Assembly (NCBI RefSeq): GCF_900109205.1
Contig: NZ_FNZB01000001.1
Span: 1,798,001-1,862,000 of the forward strand
Direction of reading: 5' to 3'
From: Sphingomonas sp. OV641
GTDB lineage: Bacteria; Pseudomonadota; Alphaproteobacteria; Sphingomonadales; Sphingomonadaceae
Length of the DNA stretch: 64,000 nt
A program made the position numbers and the translations under genes. Shown in pieces: positions 42,693 to 55,649 of the stretch. Numbering within the stretch: position 1 is the first letter of the stretch; every line of letters begins with the position of its first letter. The notes below the pieces were generated by a model that did not search any database, was not told where the DNA came from, and worked only from the letters and a program-made list of their open reading frames with translations.

Positions 42693-43369
42693 CACATGGT
42701 CCCTTTGTCGACGTGCCGCGGACGGCAGCCGTCGAGAAACAGATCAATCACGCGCAAGATACGTTCGCGAGCTGCATCGTCGTACGCGGGAGGAGACAGC
42801 CCGAGCGCCGCGCGGCGCATGGGCGCGACGACGACGAGCGTGACGAACTGCTCGGCAGCGAACACCGGGTCCGCCAGCGACAGCTCGCCCTTGGCATCGG
42901 CATGGGCGAGGATGGAGGCCACCCATTGGACAGCCCGCTGATAGCCGAAGTCGTGGATGTTCGCCGCGAGCGCAGGAAAACGCACCGCTTGGGCAATGAC
43001 GACGCGTTCCATCGAGGCGATCCGAGGCGTCAGGAGCCACTCGAGCAGGCGATCGGCGATGACGCGAAGGCGCGATGCAATGTCGGGTTCGTCGCTGCCG
43101 GAGGGTTCGAGCGCGCGCAGCTGCGTATCGATCTCGTCCAGGATGACAGCCTCGAACACGCGAGCCTTGCTGCCGAACCGCGCGTACAGGGTTCGCTTGG
43201 AGATGCGCGCCTGTTCGGCGATCATGTCGGCACTGGCGCCGTCGAAACCGTGCTGGAAAAACAGCTCGCGGGCGCTCTTGAGGATATGCGAAGTCAGTCG
43301 GAGCGCGTCCTCGGTCGTCGGTCTGCCCATCTTCCCTGGGCGCCGGCTCTTCTTCTCGTCATCGCTCAA
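42692..43369 (-). CDS. TetR family transcriptional regulator
   Basis: A 225-residue TetR-type repressor. The N-terminal helix-turn-helix is clear at about residues 25-65 (ARELFFQHGFDGASADMIAEQARISKRTLYARFGSK), and the C-terminal ligand domain resembles the AcrR/TetR_C group. The start is taken as the TTG at 43369, because AGGAG lies seven bases upstream and the family begins shortly before the HTH; no ATG fits. It follows mlaD with a 124-base spacer and is coupled to the ABC1 kinase. It is the best candidate regulator for the 14-bp motif found at 44.5 and 58.0 kb. Confidence 0.9.
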   Translation of the reverse strand: MSDDEKKSRRPGKMGRPTTEDALRLTSHILKSARELFFQHGFDGASADMIAEQARISKRTLYARFGSKARVFEAVILDEIDTQLRALEPSGSDEPDIASRLRVIADRLLEWLLTPRIASMERVVIAQAVRFPALAANIHDFGYQRAVQWVASILAHADAKGELSLADPVFAAEQFVTLVVVAPMRRAALGLSPPAYDDAARERILRVIDLFLDGCRPRHVDKGTM

Positions 43370-43493
43370 TCTCGTTCTCCTGGAGCGAGGGTAGCGCGAT
43401 CCGGACCCGTTGACGAGGATCACGCCGGGACGGTCGGTTCCTCGCCTGCCAGCCCGCTCTCCGACCAGAGTTGTCCTATCGTGTCGCGGTCGA

Positions 43494-44438
43494 TCACTGC
43501 CGCGACCCCGGCTTGTAGGTCGGGAGGGACGGTGCACCCACACCCAGCCCTTCCTGATCGAGGCGAACGGCCGTATCTCTGACAGCGCCTGCCTTCTTCC
43601 TTGCTGAACGAACGGTTTCACGCAGTTGGGCCTCTTTCACGGTCGCGCTGCGGATCGTGGGTCGAACAGCCTCGACGCGAGCCGTGAGACGCACGGCTCC
43701 GCCACGGGCATTCAGCAACGCACGGTTCGCCCTGGCGAGGACGGTTGCGCGGCTTTCTACCACAGCGCTCCCCAACCGTTCGGCGCTTTCGCCGGATCGC
43801 TGCAAGGCGTCCCCCAGGGCCACGACACGCCCGCGGGCGCCGGTAAGCGCGTCAGATGCCGCTCCAGCCTTGTCTGCCCAGCCTGCGGAACTCTCCGCGA
43901 GCGCCGCCAGCCGATCGCTGGCCCGCTGCTGTTGGGCGGCATCGAGGTTGCGCGACACGGAGTCGACTGTCCGGCTGATCTTGTCCACGAGCGCGACTGG
44001 ATCCCCTCCCCCGCCAAGAAGCCCACCCTCCTTGGCGGGGATGATGGGAAGCTCACCGACCCTCGTCGCGACGATCGGGGATGCACCGGACTTTGCGCCG
44101 TCGAGACTGATGTTGGCCGTCCCTGCCAGTGCGGATCGCGCGATCGTTGCCTTGACACCTGTGACGATGGGGGTTCCCGGTTCGAGGCTGATGGTGACGA
44201 GAACCGCTGAGGGATCAGCTCCGTCAAACCGTATGGACGTGACATGGCCCGCCGGGACGCCCGAGAACGTCACTGGTGATCCCTTTTCCAGGCCGGCGAC
44301 GCTCCCGGTGAAACGGATGAGATACGGGTTTCCGTCTCCACTTCGCGCATCGAAAAGCCAAAGGGTGAAGACGAGAAGCGTGCTCAGCAGAAGGCCGGTG
44401 ACCGCGAGCACAAGGAATTTGTTGGATCGCGTTTCCAT
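43494..44438 (-). CDS. MlaD-family (MCE domain) lipid-transport protein
   Basis: A 314-residue protein with an N-terminal membrane anchor (about residues 8-28) and one MCE domain (about 38-113, including LIRFTGSVAGLEKGSPVTFSGVPAGHV). A long helical, alanine-rich C-terminal region follows. MCE proteins form hexameric rings that carry phospholipids or sterols across the periplasm with an ABC permease and ATPase (MlaE/MlaF), none of which is adjacent; it is an orphan or uses a partner elsewhere. First gene of a minus-strand unit with tetR and the ABC1 kinase; the 14-bp motif lies upstream. Confidence 0.88.
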   Translation of the reverse strand: METRSNKFLVLAVTGLLLSTLLVFTLWLFDARSGDGNPYLIRFTGSVAGLEKGSPVTFSGVPAGHVTSIRFDGADPSAVLVTISLEPGTPIVTGVKATIARSALAGTANISLDGAKSGASPIVATRVGELPIIPAKEGGLLGGGGDPVALVDKISRTVDSVSRNLDAAQQQRASDRLAALAESSAGWADKAGAASDALTGARGRVVALGDALQRSGESAERLGSAVVESRATVLARANRALLNARGGAVRLTARVEAVRPTIRSATVKEAQLRETVRSARKKAGAVRDTAVRLDQEGLGVGAPSLPTYKPGSRQ

Positions 44439-44474
44439 CGCAGGATGCAGACGTTAAGGCGAAGAAGTTTGTAA

Positions 44475-44488
44475 GTAAACCGTACCGT
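44475..44488. promoter_or_regulatory. candidate operator in the mlaD/thioesterase divergent promoter
   Basis: On the minus strand this reads ACGGTACGGTTTAC. Extended by two bases (AAACGGTACGGTTT) it is nearly palindromic, in the style of a TetR operator. It lies between the divergent mlaD and thioesterase genes, and 13 of 14 bases recur at 58045-58058. Confidence 0.6.
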
Positions 44489-44551
44489 TTTCCTGTGCTT
44501 GGCTTGTGGACGCGGCGGGGAACAGGAATCGTCTGGGCAGGGAGGGGTTTT

Positions 44552-44965
44552 ATGGTTGGAGACTTGAGCTTGCGACCGGGCGACATACCGTGGGGCAATC
44601 GGCTGGGCCTTGAGCTCGTTTCGATCGGCGACGGGCTCAGTTCGCTCCGGGTCGATTGGCACGCGGAGCTGGCGGACGAGGAGGAGGCGCTCGCGACCGG
44701 TGTGTTGACGAGCCTCATCGATCAGGCCTGCGGCGTTGCCGTGATGTCTCGATTGGGCAGACGGCTGGCGATCTCCACCCTTAACCTGAAGGTGGACCAT
44801 GTGCGATCCGCCGAGGCGAGATGCCCCGCGACGGCGTGGGCTCACTGCTACGACGCGACCGAGCACCGTGCGTTCGTACGCGCCGAAGTCTGGGATACAG
44901 ATCCGTCTCACCTGATCGCGACTGCCCAAGGCGTCTTTTCGATCAATCGGGCTGTCGCCCCATGA
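44552..44965 (+). CDS. hotdog-fold thioesterase (PaaI-like), first of a tandem pair
   Basis: A 137-residue hotdog protein. The core helix is GVLTSLIDQACGVAVMSRLG (about residues 49-68), where an aspartate takes the catalytic acidic position of PaaI-type acyl-CoA thioesterases, and the strand LAISTLNLKVDHVRS follows. It should hydrolyse an acyl-CoA. The ATG at 44552 is preferred over the longer GTG start at 44495 because GGAGGGG lies four to five bases upstream. It overlaps the next gene by four bases. Divergent from mlaD and shares the candidate operator. Confidence 0.85.
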   Translation: MVGDLSLRPGDIPWGNRLGLELVSIGDGLSSLRVDWHAELADEEEALATGVLTSLIDQACGVAVMSRLGRRLAISTLNLKVDHVRSAEARCPATAWAHCYDATEHRAFVRAEVWDTDPSHLIATAQGVFSINRAVAP

Positions 44966-45393
44966 ACGAAGGCGCGATCGGGGCCAGTACCGGGCGGAAC
45001 GGCTTTGCGAAGCTACTCGGTACCATGATGACGCAAAGCGGTGAAACGTTCACGCTGATCCCCACGGAGGAGCTTGTCGGGAATCCCATTCTGCCCGCCT
45101 TGCATGGAGGCGCGATCGCGTCCTTTCTTGAGCTGGCCGCACAGCTTGCTCTCTCCCGCACACTCTCGCCAGGGCAGTCCTGCCGGCTGATCAGCATGAA
45201 CCTTCAATTTCTCGCCCCGGTCAGACTGGGCGCAGTCAGCACGACGCCGACGCTGGTGCGCGTAGGGCGTCGTGTCGCAGTGGTGCATGCCGAAGGCGTC
45301 GAGCGAAACGGAACCGGAAAACTGTGCCTTGCGCAGCTGGAATTCGCCGTCGGACAATCCTCCGGAGACGAGGATCACACCCGACATTCCTGA
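44962..45393 (+). CDS. hotdog-fold thioesterase (PaaI-like), second of a tandem pair
   Basis: A 143-residue hotdog protein, only weakly similar to its neighbour by eye. The core is LPALHGGAIASFLELAAQLAL (about residues 44-64), with a glutamate in the catalytic region, and the strand SCRLISMNLQFLAPV follows. The HGG motif is typical of PaaI/YbgC-type proteins. Its ATG overlaps the previous stop. It converges with the alpha/beta hydrolase gene, five bases apart. A paired arrangement suggests two chain-length or stereochemical specificities, or a heteromer. Confidence 0.85.
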   Translation: MNEGAIGASTGRNGFAKLLGTMMTQSGETFTLIPTEELVGNPILPALHGGAIASFLELAAQLALSRTLSPGQSCRLISMNLQFLAPVRLGAVSTTPTLVRVGRRVAVVHAEGVERNGTGKLCLAQLEFAVGQSSGDEDHTRHS

Positions 45394-45398
45394 TTGGT

Positions 45399-49581
<4,183 letters not shown>

Positions 49582-49598
49582 GCCTGCTGCTCCTCGTC

Positions 49599-50693
49599 TC
49601 AGGCGGCGCGTTTGCCCCAGCCCTGCAGCGCGGCCGCCTCCGCGCGCACGATCTCCGGCCCGCCGAGCAACTGCCGGTCGAAGCCGATGCGCTTGAACCA
49701 GTAATGGAGGCCGAGCAGGTCGGTGAACCCCATCCCGCCGTGGACCTCCGTGGCGGTACGCGCGACGAATCGGCCCACCTCCCCGGTGTGAGACTTGGCA
49801 TGACATGCCATCAGCAAAGCCTCATCCGGGACCGCGTCGAACGCATGCGCCGCGTACCAGACGAGCGATCGGCACGGCTCCAGCCGCGCCGCCATCTCGG
49901 CGCACATGTGCTTGACCGCCTGGAAGCTGCCGATGACGCGCCCGAACTGCTCGCGCTCCCCGGCATAATCGACCGCCCGCGCGATCATCACGTCGCCCGC
50001 GCCCACGCTGTCCGCCGCGAGCAGCACGCGGCCCGCGGCGACAAGCCGGTTGGCGGTCCCGCCGTCGTCCTCGCCGAGCGGCTCGGCCGCGACGCCGTCG
50101 AGCCGCAACTCTCCCACCGACCGCGTGAGGTCGATCGTGGACAGCGGAAGGCGTTCGAGCCCGTCCGCCTCGCCGGCGACCAGATGCAATTGGCCGCCCT
50201 GGTCGGCGATGACAAAGGCATCGGCGTCGGCGCTGTCGAGCACGAACAGCGCGGAGCCGCTGAGCGTGCCGTCCGCGGCCGTGACGCCGCCGCCGTCGCG
50301 ACGGTTGACGACCTCGGTCAGCCCGACGCCGAAGCGCGCGCTGCCGTCGGCAATGCGCGGCAGCCAGCGCGCCTGCTGCGCCGGCGTGCCGGCAAGCCGC
50401 AGCGCAAGCGGGGCGAGGACGCAGCGCGCCACGAACGGCACCGGCGCCACCGCTGCGCCGAGCGCCTCCGCCACTACTAAGGCATCGAGCAGGCCCAGGC
50501 CGAGGCCGCCGTGCTCCTCGGGCACCATGATGCCGGAAAGGCCAAGCTCGGACAGCGCCGCCACCACCGCCGCACTGACGGCATGGCCGCCCTCCGCGAC
50601 CTCGCGGACGTGATCGAGCGGGCAATGTTCGCGCAGCAGCCGATCGACCGCGTCGCGCAGCATCCGCTGCTCGGGGGAAAGACCGAAATCCAT
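49599..50693 (-). CDS. acyl-CoA dehydrogenase, likely non-catalytic partner subunit
   Basis: A 364-residue acyl-CoA dehydrogenase-fold protein. The N- and C-terminal FAD domains are recognisable (the DFGLSPEQRML start, MVPEEHGGLGLGLLDA, EVHGGMGFTDLLGLH). The helix where catalytic glutamate lies in isovaleryl-CoA dehydrogenase-type enzymes reads ANRLVAAGRVLLAA, so glutamate is absent, and the YEGT-type glutamate site near the C terminus reads LLGGPEI. The protein directly abuts a second dehydrogenase gene. Paired, complementary subunits like this occur in steroid side-chain alpha2-beta2 dehydrogenases (FadE28/FadE29 type). Confidence 0.88.
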   Translation of the reverse strand: MDFGLSPEQRMLRDAVDRLLREHCPLDHVREVAEGGHAVSAAVVAALSELGLSGIMVPEEHGGLGLGLLDALVVAEALGAAVAPVPFVARCVLAPLALRLAGTPAQQARWLPRIADGSARFGVGLTEVVNRRDGGGVTAADGTLSGSALFVLDSADADAFVIADQGGQLHLVAGEADGLERLPLSTIDLTRSVGELRLDGVAAEPLGEDDGGTANRLVAAGRVLLAADSVGAGDVMIARAVDYAGEREQFGRVIGSFQAVKHMCAEMAARLEPCRSLVWYAAHAFDAVPDEALLMACHAKSHTGEVGRFVARTATEVHGGMGFTDLLGLHYWFKRIGFDRQLLGGPEIVRAEAAALQGWGKRAA

Positions 50694-51914
50694 CTATGCC
50701 GCCCCCGCCTTGGGTGCGCGCGCGTGCTCCAGCTTCGGCTCGCGCGGCATGCCGAGCCCCCGCTCGGCGATGATGTTCTTCTGGATCTGCGCGGTGCCGC
50801 CGCCGATGATGAGGCCGAGCTGGAACATGTAGTTCCACTGCCAGCTTCCGCCCGCCCGCTCGCGCCGGCTGCCGCCGTACAGCAGGCCGAGCTCCCCCAT
50901 GGCGTCGATCGCCAGCGCCGAGATCTGGTGCGCCAGTTCGCACGACTGGAGCTTGACGATCAGCTTGGCGAGGCCGCCGGGTTCGCCCTTCAGCGAATTG
51001 GACAGCAGCCGCAGGCCGTTGAACTTCATCGCCGCGACTTCGGCCTGCAGCGCCACCAGCCGGTCGCACAATGCCGCGTTGTCGATCGCGCGCACGCCGT
51101 CGATCCGTTCATCGTGCATCAGCTGCACGAGCGCGGCGAGGCGATTCTCCAGCGCCGCCGGGTCGCCCAGCATGCCACGCTCGTAACCGAGCGTGGCGTT
51201 GGCCACCATCCAGCCCTGCCCGCGCTGGCCGACGATCTGGTCCACGGGCACGCGCACGTCGGTGAAGAAGGTTTCGTTGAACTCGGCGTGGCCCGTCATC
51301 GTGCGCAGCGGGCGCACCTCGATCCCGGGTGTTTTCATGGAGAAGATGAGGTAGCTGATCCCCGCATGCTTGGGCGCGTCCGCTTCCGTCCGCACGAGGC
51401 AGAAGATCATGTCCGCCTGATGCGCGGTGCTGGTCCAGATCTTCTGCCCGTTGATGACGAACTCGCCGTTCTCCTCGCGCGCGCTGGTGCGCAGCGCCGC
51501 CAGATCAGAGCCCGCGCCCGGTTCCGAATACCCCTGGCACCAGACGATCTCGCCGCGCAGCGTCGGCGCGATCCAGCGGCGCTTCTGCTCCTCCGTGCCG
51601 AGCTCGAGCAGCGTCGGAACGAGCATCGAGATGCCCTGGTTCGACAGCCCGCCCGGCACGCCCGCCGCGGCGAACTCCTCGGCGATGATGCGCGAGGTGA
51701 GGATGTCGGGTTCGGCGCCGAAGCCGCCATATTCGCGCGGAATGGTGCGCGCGGTGTAGCCGTGTTCGAGCAGCAGCTGCTGCCACGCGACCGCGTCCGC
51801 CCGGGCGCGCTGCGCCGCGCCGGGCGCGGCCGGGGCACGGTGGCGGTTCTCGGCGATGAACGCGCGCAGCTCATCGCGGAACGCCTCGTATTCCGGGCCG
51901 TAACTCAGGTCCAT
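50694..51914 (-). CDS. acyl-CoA dehydrogenase, catalytic subunit
   Basis: A 406-residue acyl-CoA dehydrogenase. The FAD-domain pattern is clear: WCQGYSEPGAGSDLAALRT (about residues 125-143), the FVINGQKIWTSTAHQADM segment, and QIQKNIIAERGLG at the C terminus. E245 in LGYERGML occupies the base position of isovaleryl- and long-chain-type enzymes; the YEGT-type site reads GGGTAQIQ, lacking glutamate. It oxidises acyl-CoA to enoyl-CoA. The gene abuts the previous one, with no gap between the stop and the next ATG. Confidence 0.92.
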   Translation of the reverse strand: MDLSYGPEYEAFRDELRAFIAENRHRAPAAPGAAQRARADAVAWQQLLLEHGYTARTIPREYGGFGAEPDILTSRIIAEEFAAAGVPGGLSNQGISMLVPTLLELGTEEQKRRWIAPTLRGEIVWCQGYSEPGAGSDLAALRTSAREENGEFVINGQKIWTSTAHQADMIFCLVRTEADAPKHAGISYLIFSMKTPGIEVRPLRTMTGHAEFNETFFTDVRVPVDQIVGQRGQGWMVANATLGYERGMLGDPAALENRLAALVQLMHDERIDGVRAIDNAALCDRLVALQAEVAAMKFNGLRLLSNSLKGEPGGLAKLIVKLQSCELAHQISALAIDAMGELGLLYGGSRRERAGGSWQWNYMFQLGLIIGGGTAQIQKNIIAERGLGMPREPKLEHARAPKAGAA

Positions 51915-51918
51915 CGGT

Positions 51919-52377
51919 TCACGCTCCTGCAGCTGGTGTGAAGACGGGCAGCCGAAACCCGTCGCCGATCGTTTCGAAGGCCAGCGCCACCGGCATGTCG
52001 AGCGCGAGCGTGGCAGGGTCGGCGCCGGTCAGCCGGGTCGCCATGCGGACGCCCTCGTCCAGCTCGACCACCGCCGCTACATACGGCACGTCGGCCGCGA
52101 AGGCGGGGTGAAGCGCCTGGTGCGTCACCGTCCAGGAAAACAGCCGCCCGCGCCCGCTGCTCGGCTCCCAGGCGAACGACGGCGAGCCGCAGCGCGCGCA
52201 CATGTAGCGGGGCAGGTGGCGCCACGTCCGGCACTCGCCGCACCGTTGGAAATGGAGCGTGCCGCCCTGGCAGCGCTGCCAGAACTCCTGCTCTACCGGA
52301 TCCTGCGGGTGCGGCAACGGCTTGGGCGGCGAGACGGCGGGTGCCCGCAGCTTGGGCGCAATGTCGTCGTCGTTCAT
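51919..52377 (-). CDS. DUF35 (OB-fold, zinc-ribbon) protein
   Basis: A 152-residue DUF35/ChsH2-like protein. The N-terminal zinc ribbon has the cysteine pairs CGEC and CARC (about residues 45-64), and the C-terminal OB-fold follows. Such proteins bind acyl-CoA and pair with SCP2-type thiolases or with MaoC-type hydratases to make an active complex, as in cholesterol side-chain cleavage. The start at 52377 overlaps the thiolase stop by four bases, so the partner is almost certainly the thiolase. The ATG begins a proline-rich N terminus. Confidence 0.88.
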   Translation of the reverse strand: MNDDDIAPKLRAPAVSPPKPLPHPQDPVEQEFWQRCQGGTLHFQRCGECRTWRHLPRYMCARCGSPSFAWEPSSGRGRLFSWTVTHQALHPAFAADVPYVAAVVELDEGVRMATRLTGADPATLALDMPVALAFETIGDGFRLPVFTPAAGA

Positions 52378-53546
52378 GCGAACCTCCGCAGGATGGCGAT
52401 GCTGCCGTCGCCCAGGTCGCCCCAGCCGGTGACGAGCCCCGTCTGTGCTCCCGGCACCTGGCGCTCGCCGCAGTCGTGCCGCAGCTGGCGCACGGCCTCG
52501 ACGACGTGGTTGAGCCCCCACACGTGCGCCTCGCTCAGCAGCCCGCCATGGGTGTTGAGCGGAAAGCGCCCGCCGAGCTCGATCTGCCCGTCACGCACGA
52601 AGTCGAGCGCGCCGCCCGGCTCGCAATAGCCCATCGCCTCCAGCTGGAGCAGCACGACGTAGGTGAAGCAGTCGTAGACCTGGAGGAAATCCATCTCCTC
52701 GCGGCGCACACCGGCCATTTCGAAGGCCTTGGGCGCGGCGTAGCTCAGCCCGATCTTGAACGGATCCGGGCGCGAGGGGATATCGTCCGCGGGATAGGGA
52801 TGCCCCTCGGCGGCGCCTGCGATTGTGACGGGCACATGCGGCATGTCGCGCGCGCGGTCGGTGCGCGAGACGACGACCGCGCACGCGCCGTCGGTCTCGA
52901 GGCAGCAGTCGTAGAGCCGGAACGGCTCCGACACCATCCGGGCGTCGTGGTAGGTTTCCCAGTCGAGCGGCCGGCCGTAGGTGAACGCCTTCGGATTGAG
53001 TTGCGCATGCCGTCGGCACGCCATCGCCACCGCCCCCATGGCTTCCGGACCGACGCCGTGGAGCTGCGAATGCCGGGTCGCCAGCCAGGCATACATCTGC
53101 ACCGGCAGGAACACGCCATAGGGCATGTAATACCCGCGGATCGTGTTGGTCAGCGTGTTCATGTTCATCGGCCGCGTGGGCGGAGCGCCCGGCTTGGGCC
53201 GCAGCGCGGAGAAGCCGTTCCAGCCGAGCGTGACGAGCACGTGGTCGCACAGCCCCGCCGCGATCGCGATCGCCGCATGCTGGAGCGCGGTCGTCGGACT
53301 CGCGCCGCCCATGTGGACGGTCGCGGCGTAGCGCAGCACGTCGTTGCCGAGGTTCGCCGCCAGTTCCTCCGACGTGGTGTAGATGGGCGGCGGCACCATG
53401 CCGTCGATGTCGGACGGGCGCAGCCCCGCGTCCGCGATCGCGCGCCGCGACGCCTCCAGCATCATGTCCACCGCGGTGCGCTCGGTGCCCTTGACGTAAT
53501 CGGTTTCCCCGACGCCGGTGATCGCCGCCTTGTCCGAGAAGGTCAT
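52374..53546 (-). CDS. SCP2/Ltp2-type thiolase-fold protein
   Basis: A 390-residue thiolase-like protein of the SCP2 (lipid-transfer) type. The N-terminal [20 protein letters not shown], the [11 protein letters not shown] segment and the C-terminal [17 protein letters not shown] are recognisable. The usual nucleophilic cysteine is not present: the corresponding loop reads [10 protein letters not shown]. Members without this cysteine, together with a DUF35 protein, act as retro-aldolases on steroid acyl-CoAs. The ATG at 53546 is the family start; the upstream open frame is not coding. Confidence 0.88.
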   Translation of the reverse strand: MTFSDKAAITGVGETDYVKGTERTAVDMMLEASRRAIADAGLRPSDIDGMVPPPIYTTSEELAANLGNDVLRYAATVHMGGASPTTALQHAAIAIAAGLCDHVLVTLGWNGFSALRPKPGAPPTRPMNMNTLTNTIRGYYMPYGVFLPVQMYAWLATRHSQLHGVGPEAMGAVAMACRRHAQLNPKAFTYGRPLDWETYHDARMVSEPFRLYDCCLETDGACAVVVSRTDRARDMPHVPVTIAGAAEGHPYPADDIPSRPDPFKIGLSYAAPKAFEMAGVRREEMDFLQVYDCFTYVVLLQLEAMGYCEPGGALDFVRDGQIELGGRFPLNTHGGLLSEAHVWGLNHVVEAVRQLRHDCGERQVPGAQTGLVTGWGDLGDGSIAILRRFA

Positions 53547-53575
53547 ATCTGTCCCTCCTGTACCAGCCGCGACCC

Positions 53576-54712
53576 TCAGCGGAGGCCCGCCGCGCGGCCG
53601 AGCGCGCGCTCGGCATCGGCGACGAGGTCGCGCATCACCTCGGCGGCGGGGCGCACGGCGTGGATCAGCCCCATGCCCTGCCCGGCGAAGCCCGGGATGA
53701 TGTCCTTGCGCTTCGCACGGATGCCCGACGCCATCACCGGACCGGCGATCATCGACTGGTATGGCATCGGCAGCGGCTCCTTGCCCGCCGCCACCCAGGC
53801 GTCGGCCCACTTGCTGCGGATCATGCGGGCAGGCTTGCCCGTGATCGAGCGGCTTACCACGGTATCGGCATCGCCGCTGTCGACGATCGCTTCCTTCTGG
53901 AAGTCCTCGATCCCTGCCTCCTCCGTCGCAAGGAACGCGGTGCCGACCCAGGCGCCCTCGGCGCCCAGCATGAAGGCCGCGGCCACACCGCGCCCGTCGG
54001 AGATGCCGCCAGCGCCGAGCACCGGCACCCGGTCCCCCACGGCATCGACGACCTGCGGGATGAGCGAGATGGTGCCGATCGGCGAATTATGCCCGCCGCC
54101 GTCGTGCCCCTGCGCCACGATCACGTCGATGCCCGACTCCACCACCTGCAGCGCGTGCTTCACCTTGCCGACGACCGCCATGACGACCGTGCCGTTGGCG
54201 TGGAGTCGATCCATCCACGGCCCCGGATTGCCGAGCCCCGCCGCGTAGACGGGCACCTTCTCCTCGACGACGACCTCCATCTGGGCCTCGAAGAACTCCT
54301 TGGAGAACAGCGCCGCGCCGCCGTTTGCCGCACCCTCCGTGACGGCGCGGCCGGAATCACGCGCGACGATCTCCAGCCCCTCGCGCTCCATGAAGTCGCG
54401 CGTGAACGCCTGATAGTCGGCGAGCACCGCGCGCGGGTCCGCCGGCGCGGCCCCGGTTTGCGGCGCCGAGCCGCGCCGCACCGAGGCGGGCAGGAGCGTG
54501 TCGACGCCGAACGGCTTGTCGGTCAGCGCGCGCGTTTCGCGGATCCACGCGCGGAGCTGCTCGGGTGAGCACGCTGCCGCGCCGAGCACGCCCAGCCCGC
54601 CCGCGTTGGACACCGCCGCCGCCAGTCGCGGGACGCTTGCCCCGCCCATGCCGGCCAGGACGATCGGATAGTCGATGCCGAGCATCCCGCAGATTCGGCT
54701 GTTCAGGGCCAT
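53576..54712 (-). CDS. nitronate-monooxygenase-like FMN protein
   Basis: A 378-residue NMO/2-nitropropane dioxygenase-fold flavoprotein (TIM barrel binding FMN). Motifs are [21 protein letters not shown] (about residues 20-40), [11 protein letters not shown] (about 199-209), [17 protein letters not shown] (about 227-243), and [10 protein letters not shown]. In catabolic clusters of sphingomonads and actinobacteria such proteins often act as enoyl-CoA reductases or oxidases of unknown substrate. The ATG at 54712 matches the family start. It is the first catabolic gene after the GntR regulator, which lies 46 bases upstream on the same strand. Confidence 0.87.
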   Translation of the reverse strand: MALNSRICGMLGIDYPIVLAGMGGASVPRLAAAVSNAGGLGVLGAAACSPEQLRAWIRETRALTDKPFGVDTLLPASVRRGSAPQTGAAPADPRAVLADYQAFTRDFMEREGLEIVARDSGRAVTEGAANGGAALFSKEFFEAQMEVVVEEKVPVYAAGLGNPGPWMDRLHANGTVVMAVVGKVKHALQVVESGIDVIVAQGHDGGGHNSPIGTISLIPQVVDAVGDRVPVLGAGGISDGRGVAAAFMLGAEGAWVGTAFLATEEAGIEDFQKEAIVDSGDADTVVSRSITGKPARMIRSKWADAWVAAGKEPLPMPYQSMIAGPVMASGIRAKRKDIIPGFAGQGMGLIHAVRPAAEVMRDLVADAERALGRAAGLR

Positions 54713-54758
54713 TGTCCGTCTCTCCCACATCGTTCTCGTTGCTGATCTACTCCGGCGG

Positions 54759-55523
54759 CTACGCCTCGAACGCCTGGGTCCAGCGCACCTTCTGATCCAT
54801 CAGGTCGGGGCTGCGCCGCCCGAGATACTCCGCCGATCCCTCGACGAGCCGTTCCATCTCGCGCCGCGCCGTGACCGCGTCGCGCAGCCGCACCGCATGG
54901 ACGACGCGCGCGAGGCGACGAACCTGGTTCTCGCGCTCGTGCTCGGAATAGCCGAGCTGGCGCGAAAGGTCGCGGGTCAGCAGATGCAGCGCGGACGTGA
55001 GCAACCCGAACAGCGGATTGCCGCTCGCCCATGCCAGAAGGTCGTGGAAGCGCCGGTTGGTTTCCTCGAACAGCATCGATTCCACCTGCTGCTCGAGATC
55101 GGCGAAGCAGCTTGCCAGCGCCATCAGATCCGCCGCCGTTGCGCGCCGGGCAGCGTGAGAGGCCGCCCGCGGGGCCAGCGCCTCGCGCAGCTCGATCAGC
55201 GCGCGCAGGTCGGTGCCGACGAAGTGCAGTACGAGCGCAAGCGAACTCGTGAAATCGCCAATCTGCGGCCGCGCGACCACCGGCCCGCCGCCTCGACCGG
55301 GCTGCAGGTGGAGCACGCCCTGCAGTTCCAGAAAACGCAGCGCCTCACGCAATGTGGCGCGGGCGACTTCGTACCGCGCGAGCATGTCGTGCTCCGGAGG
55401 CAGCCGGTCGCCGACCTGGCGTGCGTCGGCCTCGATGTCGTGCACGATCGCCTGCGCCACGCGAAGCGCGCGCTTGCCCCTTGCGAACGAGAGCGCCTCG
55501 CCCTGCTCATCCACGTCCGGCAT
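54759..55523 (-). CDS. GntR/FadR-family regulator
   Basis: A 254-residue FCD-type GntR regulator. The N-terminal winged helix is at about residues 20-80 (VGDRLPPEHDMLARYEVARATLREALRFLELQGVL), and the helical FCD domain follows, with conserved histidines that bind metal or a carboxylate/acyl-CoA effector. It likely represses the catabolic operon until an acyl-CoA or acid is present. The ATG at 55523 has AAGGA seven bases upstream. It is divergent from the hydratase operon with a 126-base shared promoter. Confidence 0.9.
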   Translation of the reverse strand: MPDVDEQGEALSFARGKRALRVAQAIVHDIEADARQVGDRLPPEHDMLARYEVARATLREALRFLELQGVLHLQPGRGGGPVVARPQIGDFTSSLALVLHFVGTDLRALIELREALAPRAASHAARRATAADLMALASCFADLEQQVESMLFEETNRRFHDLLAWASGNPLFGLLTSALHLLTRDLSRQLGYSEHERENQVRRLARVVHAVRLRDAVTARREMERLVEGSAEYLGRRSPDLMDQKVRWTQAFEA

Positions 55524-55600
55524 CAATGAATCCTTATCATGGTTTTATGTTGCTCCACTGCTTTATCTTTGTCCAGCGGCAAATTGCTGCCGTCGCCGGC

Positions 55601-55626
55601 TTGCAAGGCTATTAAAAGGGTATAAT
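55601..55626 (+). promoter_or_regulatory. candidate sigma-70 promoter of the hydratase operon
   Basis: A perfect minus-10 box TATAAT lies at 55621-55626, 23 bases before the hydratase ATG, with TTGCAA at 55601-55606 as the only minus-35-like box (14-base spacer, short). The spacing problem suggests regulator-assisted transcription. A CGGCA-N6-TGCCG dyad at 55577-55592 may be the GntR site. Confidence 0.5.
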
Positions 55627-55649
55627 GTTAAAGCGCGGGAGGGGAATTG

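Noticed and set aside
43410..43607. Small plus-strand frame between tetR and mlaD
   Set aside because: No ribosome site or homology and it overlaps the antisense of both genes' flanks; ordinary GC-rich noise.
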